The notes below the pieces were generated by a model. It saw only the letters and a list, made by a program, of their open reading frames with translations, did no database searches and was not told the DNA's origin. A stretch of 64,000 nt of DNA. Source: Luidia sarsii (lineage: Eukaryota; Echinodermata; Asteroidea; Paxillosida; Luidiidae). Positions 1-10,373 of this stretch are shown here, one piece after another. A program made the position numbers and the translations under genes. The stretch covers positions 19,045,493 to 19,109,492 of the forward strand of contig OX465102.1 in assembly GCA_949987565.1 (NCBI GenBank), in the 5' to 3' direction. Each line of letters begins with the position of its first letter. The stretch's first letter is position 1.

Positions 1-85
1 AATGAGGGGAATTTTCTCCTTTTCCCCCAAACGTGAGTAATATAAGTGACCATTATTGAAATTTGTGATTCTCACTGAATCCAAA
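1..85 (-). repeat. Edge copy of a dispersed foldback repeat
   Basis: The first 85 bases match 9750-9832 closely, including the shared words AACGTGAGTAA and GTGATTCTCACTGAATCCAAA (split here by small differences). The same family appears in the opposite direction at about 8924-9165 and 9324-9490. The copy is cut by the window edge. Confidence 0.6.
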
Positions 86-908
86 CTAATGGCCGTGTAG
101 GACGGAGCGATTTTGCAAAGTATGCAATTTGCAACTTCCGAAATCTCCAAAAATATCAGACAAATCCTTAATTTTTCTGGAATTCTAGAAAACATTTCTT
201 TTGAAGAACGGAAAAACAAGAAAACAATATTTCTTACATAAAATAAATTATTGAAAATTGTCTCAGTCGTCGGGTGCACTGCGCGTCCATTTAGTCCAAG
301 GTTTCATAACGCGCGGCTTTGGGGTCATGTGTCTCAAACCGTTCTAGAAGACAAGACGTCTACATTTAATTTGTTTTCACAAGCACAGGTATTTGAAAAC
401 CTTTACAAGTAGTCGAGTGATCTTAAGTTTATATGCGGTTGACAAAAAAATAATATACACGTTCGGCATTAATTTGTTGGAGTGGTACTTCGGTTGACCG
501 CGAAACGCGAAACATCGTCGGTAACTTGTTATCATACAGAGCTCTATAAACTATGCACATGCAATAAACATTACATTATTTGTTAGAAAACAAGTGTGTA
601 AAGACTGGTGGAAGTCTACTATATAATTATAATCATTCCGGACGTACTGAGTGCACACACACTGGACGGTGGTCTCGCAGCGTGCACAAATCACGAGGAC
701 GAGTACAATCCCACAAGGCGTTTTTTGATGAAGATTTGGTAGACAATTGCCTTAATCTTTTGCATTTTTAACTCATGTGAAAAAAAAAAAAAAAAGGTGA
801 TAAAACATTCACGGTTTTGCAAAAATCAAAACCTAAAACCGTCTCCAAGGCAAAACAGAAAAACCTTGAAAAATCGAGAAACCTTGAAAAACCGAAAAAC
901 CGCCCAAA
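86..908. other. No gene recognised; low-complexity A-rich tract
   Basis: No coding similarity is seen. An A run lies at 780-796, and 840-900 has short imperfect repeats of the type AAAACCTTGAAAAACC. Just downstream (900-975) C-rich runs mark the tail of a dispersed repeat that abuts the lectin exon. Confidence 0.4.
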
Positions 909-1574
909 TTACAATCCGCCCCCCACGAAATTTGGCAGCCCCCCCATCGCCCCCCCCCCATGAAAAAAATCCTGGCTACGCCGCTGGATGGGAGGCTTGG
1001 TTGAAGGGACAAAGTCTCCGTGTTTGGAGTGGCGTCCTGCGTCGTTCAACTGGCAGGTCTTCTTGGCCGAAGTCGAACTGTGCACGAGATTGAAGGAGAC
1101 GCAGGCGGGCTGATCGGAGCAGAGTTGGGCGCACACCTGGGCGTTGGTCACTTCGAACTCTGCTGTCATGTGACCGGTCAGTCGGGCGGCCAGGAGTCGC
1201 CAGGAATTGAGCCGGGTGAGGGTCGTGTCCACTGCGATTACGTCACGCATGCACACCGCGGGGAATTCACGAAAGCACAATACGTCTTTCCAGTCTCCGG
1301 GCTCTGTCATTCTGACGCAGTCGTCTTTGTTGGGCTCAGTAGCGTGCCAATTCGTGTACGTAAGGTTAGTAAAATTGGCACTGTTGCAGACAAACTGTGA
1401 CTCGTGAGCAGTGTCATCGCAAGCAATCCAATGGTCCACCCCAGTCTCTTCAAATAAGGAAAAGACGAAGTCATTTTCTTCTTTTGACCGCGGAGCCATC
1501 ATCTTCCCGCCCATCCTTTGGCATTCCTCGTGGGACATTGCCCAGCTTAATGCTGTGTTGGTGACTGCGTAGCA
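909..1574 (-). CDS. C-type lectin domain + PAN/apple domain exon, partial gene
   Basis: One open frame on minus encodes the C-terminal part of a C-type lectin domain followed by a PAN/apple-like domain. Numbered from the Met at 1538: Cys6 in an ExC-x-x-MGG context, the WIACDD segment at 37-42, EPN at 68-70 (the Ca-binding motif of mannose-type lectins), Cys74, WKD at 83-85, Cys88 and Cys96. The PAN part follows from about 111, with Cys136, Cys140, Cys146 (before VSF) and Cys162. Upstream, the frame continues through CYAV and TALSW to about 1574, as usual in a CTLD, so the Met is internal and not the start. Possible acceptors are the AGs near 1565 and 1553. The last ~25 residues (909-985) look like repeat-derived sequence after the conserved KPPI, so the true exon end is uncertain. 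Such proteins are normally secreted or membrane-anchored and bind sugars or proteins. No signal peptide or other exon was found. Confidence 0.6.
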   Translation of the reverse strand, partial: CYAVTNTALSWAMSHEECQRMGGKMMAPRSKEENDFVFSLFEETGVDHWIACDDTAHESQFVCNSANFTNLTYTNWHATEPNKDDCVRMTEPGDWKDVLCFREFPAVCMRDVIAVDTTLTRLNSWRLLAARLTGHMTAEFEVTNAQVCAQLCSDQPACVSFNLVHSSTSAKKTCQLNDAGRHSKHGDFVPSTKPPIQRRSQDFFHGGGAMGGLPNFVGGGL

Positions 1575-1752
1575 CGAGATTGCGACCGGTTCACGTGTTC
1601 AATTGTAACAATTAGGGGATCGCGGCTGTGATTACGAGCAGGACAGCCCGGCGATTGATGTTTACTTGCTTCAAGATTGTCTTATTCTAAACTGATAACG
1701 AAACACACTGATAACGTTGTTCGGTGTAACAACTGAAATTGAATGACAGCCG
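1575..1752. other. Short interval 5' of the lectin exon
   Basis: No further lectin exon could be read here on the minus strand; a TGA closes the frame at 1599-1601. Confidence 0.3.
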
Positions 1753-1930
1753 TTGGTTGAGGTGAGCAAGATTACGATTGGGCGTCTCCAGTCTAGACTT
1801 GAGATCCAGTCGTATGGTGTAGGCCTTTGCCTAGCAGCTGTACCATTGCCGTTTCTCACGCTGCATGATGACGTACTACACGACTTGTTTCAGAGTCTAC
1901 CTCCCTTTTTTTTTGGGGGGGGGGGGTGGG
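1753..1930 (+). repeat. Local duplicated segment, copy A (partner 3600-3740)
   Basis: The stretch with GTCTAGACTTG, CAGTCGTAT, GTGTAGGC, TGCCTAGCAG and TTTCTCACGCTGC recurs at 3600-3740 in the same order and orientation. A T run and a G run follow at 1905-1930. It forms part of a tandem block covering 1.75-4.9 kb. Confidence 0.6.
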
Positions 1931-1999
1931 GAGAGTATAGTCAAGACTGATTAATAAATAAACGGAACGTCTTTAGCAGAGTTGCGTGCATATCCAACG

Positions 2000-2410
2000 C
2001 TGCCAACCGATCCCTGGATGAGTTTAGGGCTATTGTCGTTAGTGTGCTGATTTATCGATGAGGTGTATTCTATAATAAAACTGGGCTTTTAAGCTTAATG
2101 GGAAATAATTAATCATGTTAAAAATGGAAATTAATTGGTAGAGCGTGAATAAGTCCTTTATTATGTTAAAGGTGTCAAGCAATCCCATCATTAACGGGGT
2201 AAATGGTTAAAACAACTTTTCATCGAATTTTTGTGCAACGTTAACATTATTTTAACAGATGGATAAACAAAAGTTGGAAGCATTTTCGTCAGCGTTGTAT
2301 TGTTTGAAATAAACTCTGTCCGTTGTCAGGAGACTGCTGGGGTCCAATTGTCATTGATGCTGATAATGTGTTGTGTATTCATTTTTTTTAGTATAGCAAG
2401 TGCGCCAAGG
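2000..2410 (+). repeat. Local duplicated segment, copy A (partner 4381-4885)
   Basis: GCTGCCAACCGATCC, AGTGTGCTGATTTAT, GAGGTGT and AATAAA-rich text at 2000-2095, then CTCTGTCCGTTGTCAGGAG ... TGTGTTG ... TAGTATAGC at 2305-2400, match 4381-4600 and 4768-4870 in the same order. Confidence 0.55.
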
Positions 2411-2572
2411 TACCGCGTTCTCCACTTTTGCAATCTATAGACCAAAACTTTCCTTCCAGATTACCGGTTTACATTTCGAAAAAAGGCAAGAAAAAATAAT
2501 TGGTGAAATGTTAAGAAATAATTGAAAAAAGGGAAATCTGATTGGACCAAGTTTTGAATCTAATTCTCTGAT

Positions 2573-2850
2573 TTAATGAACATGTGTGCTCTTTATCCAG
2601 AGATATCCGGCTCTTAGGTGCCTCCAACCCAACCAGGTTTGTGTATGTAAGGCTCGTAATTCTAGCACCGTTGCACACGAACTGTGACTCGTGAGCAATA
2701 TCATCGCAAGGAATCCAATGGACCCAGTCTGATCAGATAAAGGAAAAGACGAAGTCATTTTCTTCTTCTGACCGCGGAGCCATCATCTTCCCGCCCATCA
2801 TTAATTTTGGCATTCCTCGTCGGCCATTGCCAATTACCCAATGCCTCGGG
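2573..2850 (-). pseudogene. Decayed second copy of the CTLD exon
   Basis: The minus strand shows the same lectin text as 1330-1545: segments equivalent to MMAPRS-EEENDFVFS, CDD-AHESQFVCN and LTYTN can be read, but only by changing frame. The WHATEPN/WKD half is missing and the first conserved Cys context carries an insertion. It is a frameshifted partial duplicate on the same strand as the intact exon. Confidence 0.6.
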
Positions 2851-3059
2851 CAGACTTCAGCGATGTTGCCGCAGGTATCTGCACAGCGATGGACAACGCA
2901 CTGGACTTAATTTGGCTAAACTAACTAAAATTAATGGGTAACTTTAAATTAAAATTTAAATGCAATGCGGACAGCCCAGGAAGTTTTCCTCCCAGGTAAC
3001 TTGCCCGACTCGAATGGGTAGTTTAACCGAGTGACTTGTGCCCGGTAAAACCTAACATA

Positions 3060-3480
3060 AACAATGGAGGATATTTTTTGGTTTTTATTTTAGCGCTTAA
3101 TATTTTCGCCCCAATACCTATAATTATTGAAAAAGTCGATGTTCGCCCCGCCCCCAAAATATCCCCCTGCGAGCGTTTGACGTCACATACATGTACTGAC
3201 CAAAATCTGCCAAGCATGGCGATCGAAATGCTGAGACGATACAGTGGGCTACTGCGCATGTGACAGTACAGTGTTTACGGCTGATAGACACTAGAGAAAA
3301 TGCGGGACCAGTGCAAAGTTCACAACCTGAAGGCCGACCACACAATTCTGTATTTGATGGAGTACGTTCGTCTCCGCGTTTTTTGTGTGCTAAATTAAGA
3401 ACTTTTAGTCCAAAAAGGGATGACACGTTGGGTTTTCGAACAATACCGATTGATTTAACCTCATGTTAAATTCGATTTCT
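3060..3480 (+). repeat. Tandem segmental duplication, copy 1
   Basis: Shares with 3780-4230 a long collinear run: CGATCGAAATGC, GAGACGATA, CTACTGCGCATGTGACAGT, TTTACGGCTGATAGACA, AGTGCAAAG and ACACGTTGG. Differences are scattered, so the duplication is old. No conserved frame is kept between the copies. Confidence 0.65.
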
Positions 3481-3599
3481 GTATTACCTTTAAAGGTAGG
3501 CCTATACAGAAATTGGATTTGTAACATAAACAATAGACGATAGAGGATTTTAATTTGTTTTAATTTCAGCGCTTAATATTGATTTCTGTATTACCTTAA

Positions 3600-3740
3600 A
3601 TATCGGGGCGTCTCGATCCGGTCTAGACTTGTGATTCAGTCGTATTGTGTAGGCAATTATTGCCTCACTGCCTAGCAGTAAACAGGGAAGTTTCTCACGC
3701 TGCGTGATGACGCACTGCACAACTTGATAAAAGGTCTACA
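3600..3740 (+). repeat. Local duplicated segment, copy B (partner 1753-1930)
   Basis: Collinear with 1753-1890 through GTCTAGACTTG, CAGTCGTAT, GTGTAGGC, CTGCCTAGCAG and TTTCTCACGCTGC. Confidence 0.6.
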
Positions 3741-3779
3741 GAAATAGGGTTTGAAAAAGAGCTAAAAACTATCCTTAGG

Positions 3780-4230
3780 TAATGTTCACAATTATTTATT
3801 ATCAATACAGGATAGATTTCGCCCCAAAACATTGAAAAAAGTCCACGTTCGCCCCGCCCCAAAAAAATTCTCCCTGTGAGTATGTGATGTCACATACAGA
3901 CCAAAAGCAGCCGAGCGAAGCGATCGAAATGCCGAGACGATAAAGTGCGCTACTGCGCATGTGACAGTGCGGTATTTACGGCTGATAGACAATACAGATA
4001 ATGCAGGGCCAGTGCAAAGCGCACGACCTCATGGCTGACCACAATATTAGGCTATTTCTGTATTTTACGTAAAGACGTGGTACGTTCGTCTCCAAAGTGG
4101 GGGTACAATATTCGGACCAAAATATAGCGTTTTTTTGCTAAATTAATAATTTTTTGGTTTCAAAAAGGATAGACACGTTGGATTTTATCACAATACCGGT
4201 TAATTTAACCCCAAGTTAATTTTGATTTCT
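3780..4230 (+). repeat. Tandem segmental duplication, copy 2
   Basis: Second copy of the 3060-3480 unit, same orientation, about 720 bp further on. Confidence 0.65.
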
Positions 4231-4380
4231 GTATACCTTTAAGAGTCTACCTCCCATTTGTTTTGGGTGCATGGTTTTGGGTTTGTTTGTTTATTTGCTG
4301 TTGTTGTTTGTTTGTTTTGTGGGTGGGTATTTTTTGGACGGGGTGTATAATTATTTCAGAGTTTCGTGATAGGCCTATCC

Positions 4381-4619
4381 GACGCCGCCAACCGGTCCGT
4401 GGGTGGATGCATGCAAGGCCATTGCTAATTAGTGTGTTATTTTATTAATGAGGTGTCAATTTGTTTCACAATAAAGGCAGGTCATTAAGCTCTTTCAAGC
4501 CGACGCCGCCAACCGATCCGTGGGTGGATGCATGCAAGGCCATTGCTATTAGTGTGTTATTTTATTAACGAGGTGTCAATTTGTTTCACAATAAAGGCAT
4601 GCCATTAAGCTCTTTCAAG
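4381..4619 (+). repeat. Two-copy tandem repeat, period 121 bp
   Basis: GACGCCGCCAACCG starts at 4381 and again at 4502. The two units differ by a few substitutions and a short indel, so this is a fairly recent head-to-tail duplication inside copy B of the larger block. Confidence 0.85.
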
Positions 4620-5263
4620 ACACGAATGCTTTATTGTCTTGACATAATTAAGTACACCATGCCCGAAACGTTGAGTTGCCGGCTCTTGTTAGACTTAGAG
4701 CCATGCACACTCCGTCTCAAAAGAGATGTGTTACATGGTGCCGTCTCGTTTCGGGCAGTGTGTACTATACTCTGTCCGTCGTCAGGAGACTGCTGGGCTC
4801 CAACTCATCGGTGCATATAGGCCCTAATGTGTTGTTGATTCCTTTCCTTTTTTTTGGTATAGCCAATGCTGCAAGGCGTTGGCCACGTATTTCTAGTTAT
4901 ACAATTTACTTCAAGTATACATGAATAGGGCGAGCCCTCATTACACTTTCATCGATTGAAGGGTAAAGTGCATTATAGAGCTCAATAAATAAACAAGAAT
5001 GCGCACGAATATGTGCTGACATGGACGCGCGCGCGTCCGCCATTGCCAAAATAATAGTACTAGTGAACGAAGAGCTGAAAGTGCCCGGATGTTAGTGATC
5101 AACCGCGCGTAATGTGATTGGGGACAAATACAGCGGAAAGTTTGTGAATGCGGAAAAAATGTGAAAAAATATTACTGAAAAGGAAAGCCCCTTTATACCT
5201 AAAGGGTTAAGTCCCAGTTGTGTTGTTGTTGACTTTCCGGATGCTGAACGGTATAGAAACGAC
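4620..5263. repeat. Repeat-derived sequence, no gene
   Basis: 4620-4760 carries the GTCTCAAAAGA-GATGTGTTACATGGTG motif found also near 20085-20125 and 39285-39330. 4768-4870 is the duplicate of 2305-2400. Nothing is recognised from about 4930 to 5263. Confidence 0.4.
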
Positions 5264-5675
5264 GGTTGCAACACTAGCACATTGATTCAATCAAAGATGG
5301 CCGGCTCCGCTAAGCTTATTCTCATCACAATGTGAACCTACACCTTTTAAAAAAATAAATAGGGGCCTCTGGAGACTAATCAACTGATTGTAGAAGAAAT
5401 GAAGCTTAAGACATCCCGGAGCTCAATGTTCAATTTCGTGTGTTATTTGGAACATAATTATGAGGCTTTAATGTGGCCCTATTTGACTATGGAAGTGGAG
5501 GGATGCTTCCCAAATCCTTGCAGAAATTCGACTTAGACGACTATACATTTTCTAGGGGTGTTTATATAGGCCAAGAACACAAAAAATGAAAAGAATCTGA
5601 GATGAAGACCTGTGAAAAGTTTTGGTTTGGAGGTTTTCGCCGTTTTGTGAGAACTCGATTTAGTGTTCCGCAGCA
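5264..5675 (+). mobile_element. Diverged third copy of the 484-bp MITE
   Basis: Collinear with the copies at 23796 and 28278: AAGATGGC, GCTCCGC, GAAGCTTAAGACA, TAATGTGGCCCTATTTG, GGAAGTGGAGG, AATCCTTGCAGAAATTCG, AGACGACTA and GAAAAGAATCTGAGA appear in order. The termini are decayed (GGTTGCAACAC left, GTTCCGCAGC right). It lacks the segment after the GAATCTGAGA word that the other two share. It shows the family is dispersed and older than the matching pair. Confidence 0.7.
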
Positions 5676-5845
5676 TGACTGTAAAGTGTACTGCGCAGAC
5701 AGCGCCCTCAACGGCGGATCAAAGCTGTTTTATCTCGATTGCATAGTAACAATTTGGTCGAAAACCAAAATGGGAAATTTCATTTTTAATGTTCACTCTA
5801 CAGTACAGTCTATTTTCGATTCGCATTATTATAAAGGGAACAATG

Positions 5846-6330
5846 TAAAGGAGAATGAAACCCAGAGAAAAATGTTGGCTTATCTGATTGGGTGTTAAAA
5901 ACAACCTACAATATTACCTATGTGCTACTCACCTACGAATTTCATAAAGAAGGAAAACTTTTCGAATGGCCCGCCAGTCACTGCGGGGGGCGGGGGGTGG
6001 GGAACGGATAACTCCCGCATGGGCCCGGACGGATGTACCCCTATACTACATACATGTATAGACTGCGTGCAGTTATACACTCCTGAGCTGAACGATGGTG
6101 TACTGTCAGGCTTTTGGATGTCAAACAGGTCTCTTGTTCTTGTTGGGAACTGCATGGAAAGATTTCCCCAGCTTTTTCCCGCTGGAATTTTGACATCCAA
6201 AAGCATGGAAGTACACCATCGTTCAGCTCGCGAGTGTATACTGCACGCAGTAGTCATGTAGTAGGGGTATATCCGTCCGGGCCCATGCGGGAGTTTTCCG
6301 TTGCGATGTCATACCCCCCTGTTATATTTT
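5846..6330. mobile_element. Foldback element with long inverted arms
   Basis: The arm at about 5985-6118 (TAACTCCCGCATGGGCCCGG ... GAGCTGAACGATGGTGTAC ... TTTTGGATGTCAAA) returns inverted at about 6185-6310. A solo arm with the same flank (GAATGAAACCCAGAG, GGCTTATCTGATTGG, TATGTGCTACTCACCTACGA) sits in intron 4 of the protease gene at 14240-14515. Confidence 0.7.
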
Positions 6331-6654
6331 GCAGCACTACATGTGTTTCTTAAAAACATGATCTTTTATTTTGGAAACTACTTTTACTTTTGTTATTCCA
6401 TCACGACAGAGACACAAGTTGAGTGCGTTTATGATTGATTTTGCTACTATTTTCCAGCTGTCTGTCTACCGACCCCTGGCCCCTCTCCACTTTCCCGGCC
6501 CAATTTCCCGTCCTCCGAGAGCGTTGAAGCGAAGATTTGTGCAGCAGTGTGAAATGCCTGTGTTCTTTGACTCGCCTGCCGGCAGATATAGTCGCCGTCA
6601 CCTTGGCCCTCGTGGTCCGTGGCAGGGCAGATCCCTGCGGTAGCATCGCCAACT
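6331..6654. other. No gene recognised
   Basis: Unique-looking sequence between the foldback and the decayed PAN copy; no domain seen in any frame. Confidence 0.3.
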
Positions 6655-6905
6655 CCTGGCGACTCGTGGCCGCTCGACTGGCCGGTCACACTGACAGCTA
6701 GCAGAGTTTGAAGTTACTAAAACGCCCATAAAACAGGTGTACGTGTACGTACGTGTGCGCCCAGCTTTGCTCGGAACAGCCCGCTGCTGCGTCTCCTGCA
6801 AACTCGAACACAGTTCGACCTCGCGGCCAGCAAGACCTGTGAGTTGAATGACGCAGGACGCCAATCCCAACACGGGACTTTGTCCCTTCAACCAAGCCTC
6901 CCATC
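6655..6905 (+). pseudogene. Decayed inverted copy of the PAN-domain exon
   Basis: Reads as the reverse complement of the 988-1215 region. On plus one finds CTCCTGGCGACT, GGCCGCTCGACTGGCCGGTCA, GCCCAGCTTTGCTCGGAACAGCC and GACTTTGTCCCTTCAACCAA, the last matching the DFVPSTKPP end of the intact exon. Stop codons and a GTACGT-rich insertion near 6735-6755 break the frame. Confidence 0.65.
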
Positions 6906-8523
6906 TGCCTGTACGGAGAGAAGTAGAGGACGACCCAGTCGGCCTGTCACGTGGGTCGCAGTCTTGTCCAAACCTTGATTTTTGTCTCCATAAATATTCA
7001 TCATCTTTAGAAGGACCGACTCGAGCGGAAGCCTTCATGGGCGGAACTCTGATCCACGGAAGTTTGTACTTGCAAAACATATATCAGATGCTCTAACACG
7101 TAAGCTACCGGTAGTTGCATTAATTACTGACAGAATGGGACTTAAGCTCAATCATTAAGCTTCACTTTTGCTGTTTCGTGTGTGATTCCCATGTGGTAAA
7201 TATAGTTAGTTTTGTTGAACGCACTGGAATGGGCGCTTGGCCAATGTGCAGCCTGGACTAGAAACGGCCTGGACTAGAAACGGCCCGGGAGACGATACAT
7301 TCATTGAGCTATAAATATATTATGATACATTCGATGACATTATTATGAGGGACTACAAGAAGAAAAGCTAAGACGGCGTACAAAATAATTCTTGAGTGAA
7401 TTTACTCCAAGAGTTGCCCTGTCGAAAAATGTGAAGCTATGCTTATTTCAGTCGCGGAGATTATGTACGGAATAGTTCTATAGGCCTAGGGCCCACACGT
7501 ACGCGCCATTTCACCTGCTGTGTACCCGTTTGCATTCCCTAGTTTACTGTTACAGTAATTGTCATTATTCTGAACTAAATCAAAAATAAATGAGAATTGG
7601 AAACATGATTAACTTCGTGCGCTCATTTTTCTTCAAATTCACATGTCTTCCAATTACTGCGCGGGTCTGCGTGACTTTGGTGGAGGGGATGGTCGCTCGG
7701 CTTGGCTCAGTACCGCCCTTCTCACTCCGATGATTCTCCTGCTATTAAACGCTCAAAGAAAACAGCTAGCCGTCGGTAAGCGATCGCTTGTCACCGTGTT
7801 TACTGCGCGAAGTGCTCTTTAGTGTACCATAATGCATTAAAATATATTCGTTGTCAGAAATTCCATGCAAGCCCCGGCCCACCTCTGACATCTCTTACGT
7901 TCTGGATGAACCGGAAACTACCTATACTTGCAAATCCTTTGTGTGACCTTTAACACATGACCCCTTCAGTTCGTTTGTTCGCATCAGTCTCCAGTTATTA
8001 TTTTTTCACATAACGCACTTTTCTCAGGATCAGGAAGCTGTGTTGCAGTTTCCAGCTGCGTACGTACGTGCGCCAGTCAATCTTAGTTGTACTTGAGTTG
8101 TACTTGTAGTGCATTATTATTATTAAATATTACACTGTCCTGTGGATGATGTACACAACACAATGTACACGTATACTACTTGTACGTACACGTAGCTGCA
8201 ATGTATACATAATAATATTAATTATTATGAAAGCATCCATGTAACTGAGGCCCACCACACTTATTTTCGGGCCCAATCAATCATCTGTGGAGGTGAGTTC
8301 TCTTGTAATTGTATTGAATTTGTGAAGCGGTCGAGAAATAAGTATTTCTGCTTCTGAGTAAAACATTGTGTAAAACTTGCAATGACTAATCATGTTCGTG
8401 CTGCCTTAGTGAGTGAGTAGCATTTAGCAAATAGCATTAGCAGTCTAACCATCACTGAAGTCGTGATACTGAATTCCTATTGAACTTCCCCAAATCATGG
8501 AGGAATGGACGGAGTTCCAAGGG
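6906..8523. other. No gene recognised; short repeats only
   Basis: A 17-bp word (GGCCTGGACTAGAAACG) is repeated in tandem at 7252-7285. TACGTAC-type words are frequent at 8050-8220. No coding similarity was seen on either strand. Confidence 0.35.
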
Positions 8524-8544
8524 CTGATTTTGTCAGTTCAATCT

Positions 8545-8637
8545 TAGGTTTTCCTAGTCCCACTTACTGGGCCGCTAGGACTAGGAGCTCCCCTTAAACG
8601 AGTTTTGTCTAGTGGCCCAGTGAGTGGGAGTAGGGTT
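8545..8637. repeat. Inverted repeat (hairpin)
   Basis: CCTAGTCCCACTTACTGGGC at 8554 pairs with GCCCAGTGAGTGGGAGTAGG ending near 8634, with few mismatches and a short loop. Confidence 0.7.
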
Positions 8638-8727
8638 TTCCAGTTGTAATTATTTTTAATTCATTGTATGCCTTGAATTCTTGAACAGTCTCTGTTCCAG
8701 ATTGAATTTGCGCTCAACAGTGATACT

Positions 8728-8804
8728 AGTTGCGGTAACCATAACCCTCATCCTCCCTTAGGTCTCCGACCTTCGGGAGGATGAGGGTTGCGGTTACCGC
8801 AACT
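8728..8804. repeat. Near-perfect palindrome, about 30-bp arms
   Basis: AGTTGCGGTAACC ... AACCCTCATCCTCCC is followed after a 17-base loop by its near-exact reverse complement GGGAGGATGAGGGTT ... GGTTACCGCAACT. There are only about two mismatches. Confidence 0.8.
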
Positions 8805-8923
8805 ATAGTGATACATGTGTGTTTTTTCCCGGTATATACTTACATACTTGATGTAGCACTACAGGGAAACATGACCAAACAACGATGTGTTCGACTCCAT
8901 GACTATCCCCGACCGAAACCCCC

Positions 8924-9165
8924 AGATTTTACCCCGAAAACACCCGTGAAACCGTCCCACACACCTATTTTTGGATTATGTGAAAATCACAGATTTCAAT
9001 TCTGGTCATTTGTTTTACTCATGTTCGGGGAAAAAGGAGAAATTTCCCCTCAGGTGATCGAGAAGATTCTCTCCCATCCGACAAGCCAAAATGCGGCGGC
9101 CATCTTTGATTGCAAATTTAAACGGTATACATGCAAATCAATGACGTTTTGCGCACACCAGTAGA
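8924..9165 (+). repeat. Dispersed foldback-family unit 1
   Basis: Collinear with 9324-9490 (TCTGGTCATTTG, TTTACTCA, GTGATCGAGAAGAT / TTGATCGAGAAGAT, GCCATCTTT, ATGCAAATC, ATGACGTT). Confidence 0.65.
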
Positions 9166-9323
9166 AGCCAACATGACCTAGGAGTCAACGTGTGCGTGCG
9201 TGCGCACAAACTCACACAGAACCACTGCGCACACGGACCTGTGAAAACGTCACACTCATGAAACCGTCCAATGTGCTGACCTGAACATTCAGTGAGAATC
9301 ATGTGTGCATGTATGTAATATTC

Positions 9324-9905
9324 AAATTCTGGTCATTTGCTTTACTCACGTTTGGGAAAAAAGGAAAAAATTCCTTCAGTTGATCGAGAAGATGTCTCCC
9401 GTCCGACGAGCCAATATGAAGTGGCCATCTTTAATTTTAAACTCAATGCATATAGTATGCAAATCGATGACGTTCTGACAGGTCCTGGTGCAGTGGGTCT
9501 GTGTGAATGTGTGTGCACGTATGCATGCAAGCATTGAGCCCCATGACTGTTTCCTGAACACTGCAAAGCGACGTCCAAACATCGCACCGTTGTAGACCGA
9601 ATGTTTGGTACTCATATAGACACACTGTGCACCAGGACCTGTCAGAACGTCATCGATTTGCATACCGGTTCAATTTAAGATCAAAGATGGCCACTTCATA
9701 TTAGCTCGTCGGATGGGAGACATCTTCTCTATAAGATCAGTATCAACTAAGGGGAAAATTCTCCTTTTTTGGCCAAACGTGAGTAAAGCAAATGACCAGT
9801 ATTTGAATCTGTGATTCTCACTGAATCCAAAGGTGGGTGTGTTGGATGGTTTCAAAGGTGTTTTGTGGTAAATCTGGGGATTTCGATCAGGGGTAGTCGA
9901 AATAA
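9324..9905. repeat. Foldback of the same family: arms 9324-9490 and 9620-9905
   Basis: The right arm is the reverse complement of the left arm (GCACCAGGACCTGTCAGAACG ... GCAAATGACCAG in the right arm against CTGGTCATTTGC ... CTGACAGGTCCTGGTGC in the left, each with small changes). The right arm also extends through text matching the reverse of 8924-9000. Confidence 0.7.
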
Positions 9906-10373
9906 GTTCAACCATTTCGCCTACTGTCTAGGTTCTGGGTGTGTATGATGTAACAGACCAGTAGTTGATTTCATTAATCCCCTTTTAACTTCAATCACAA
10001 GATGATGAGCCATGCTCAACTCAAGTCAACAATCAAACAAACAAACAAATTGACATACAACCAAAGAAACAAACAAAAATACAAATTAGGTACTTATAAA
10101 TCTAAACAGCTATTATAATTGATTAGTTTAGAGATCAGCTGGTTTTCTCTGATTCGACCAAGAAATAAATACATCACTGAGCTAGTAGTTAAGTGATTGA
10201 AATATACTTTCTAAATCTGTATATTGGAGGAATGTAATCACTGTAATGTTGGTGCGCCAAACACATTGCATATTTCATGAGGTTAGTTGTGTGGTAGATA
10301 CTGTAGATGAACAGTGAATTCACTAGTAATGTTTTCTATGCCGACTTTAGGGCCAAGAGTCACAGCAGCCACG
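9906..10373. other. 5' flank and 5' UTR side of the USP38-like gene
   Basis: No upstream exon or TATA box could be supported. The open frame extends upstream from the chosen start to 10314, but the conserved protein begins at 10374. Confidence 0.35.

Noticed and set aside
1753..4900. Protein-coding gene in the duplicated block
   Set aside because: Open frames differ between the duplicated copies and no frame is conserved.
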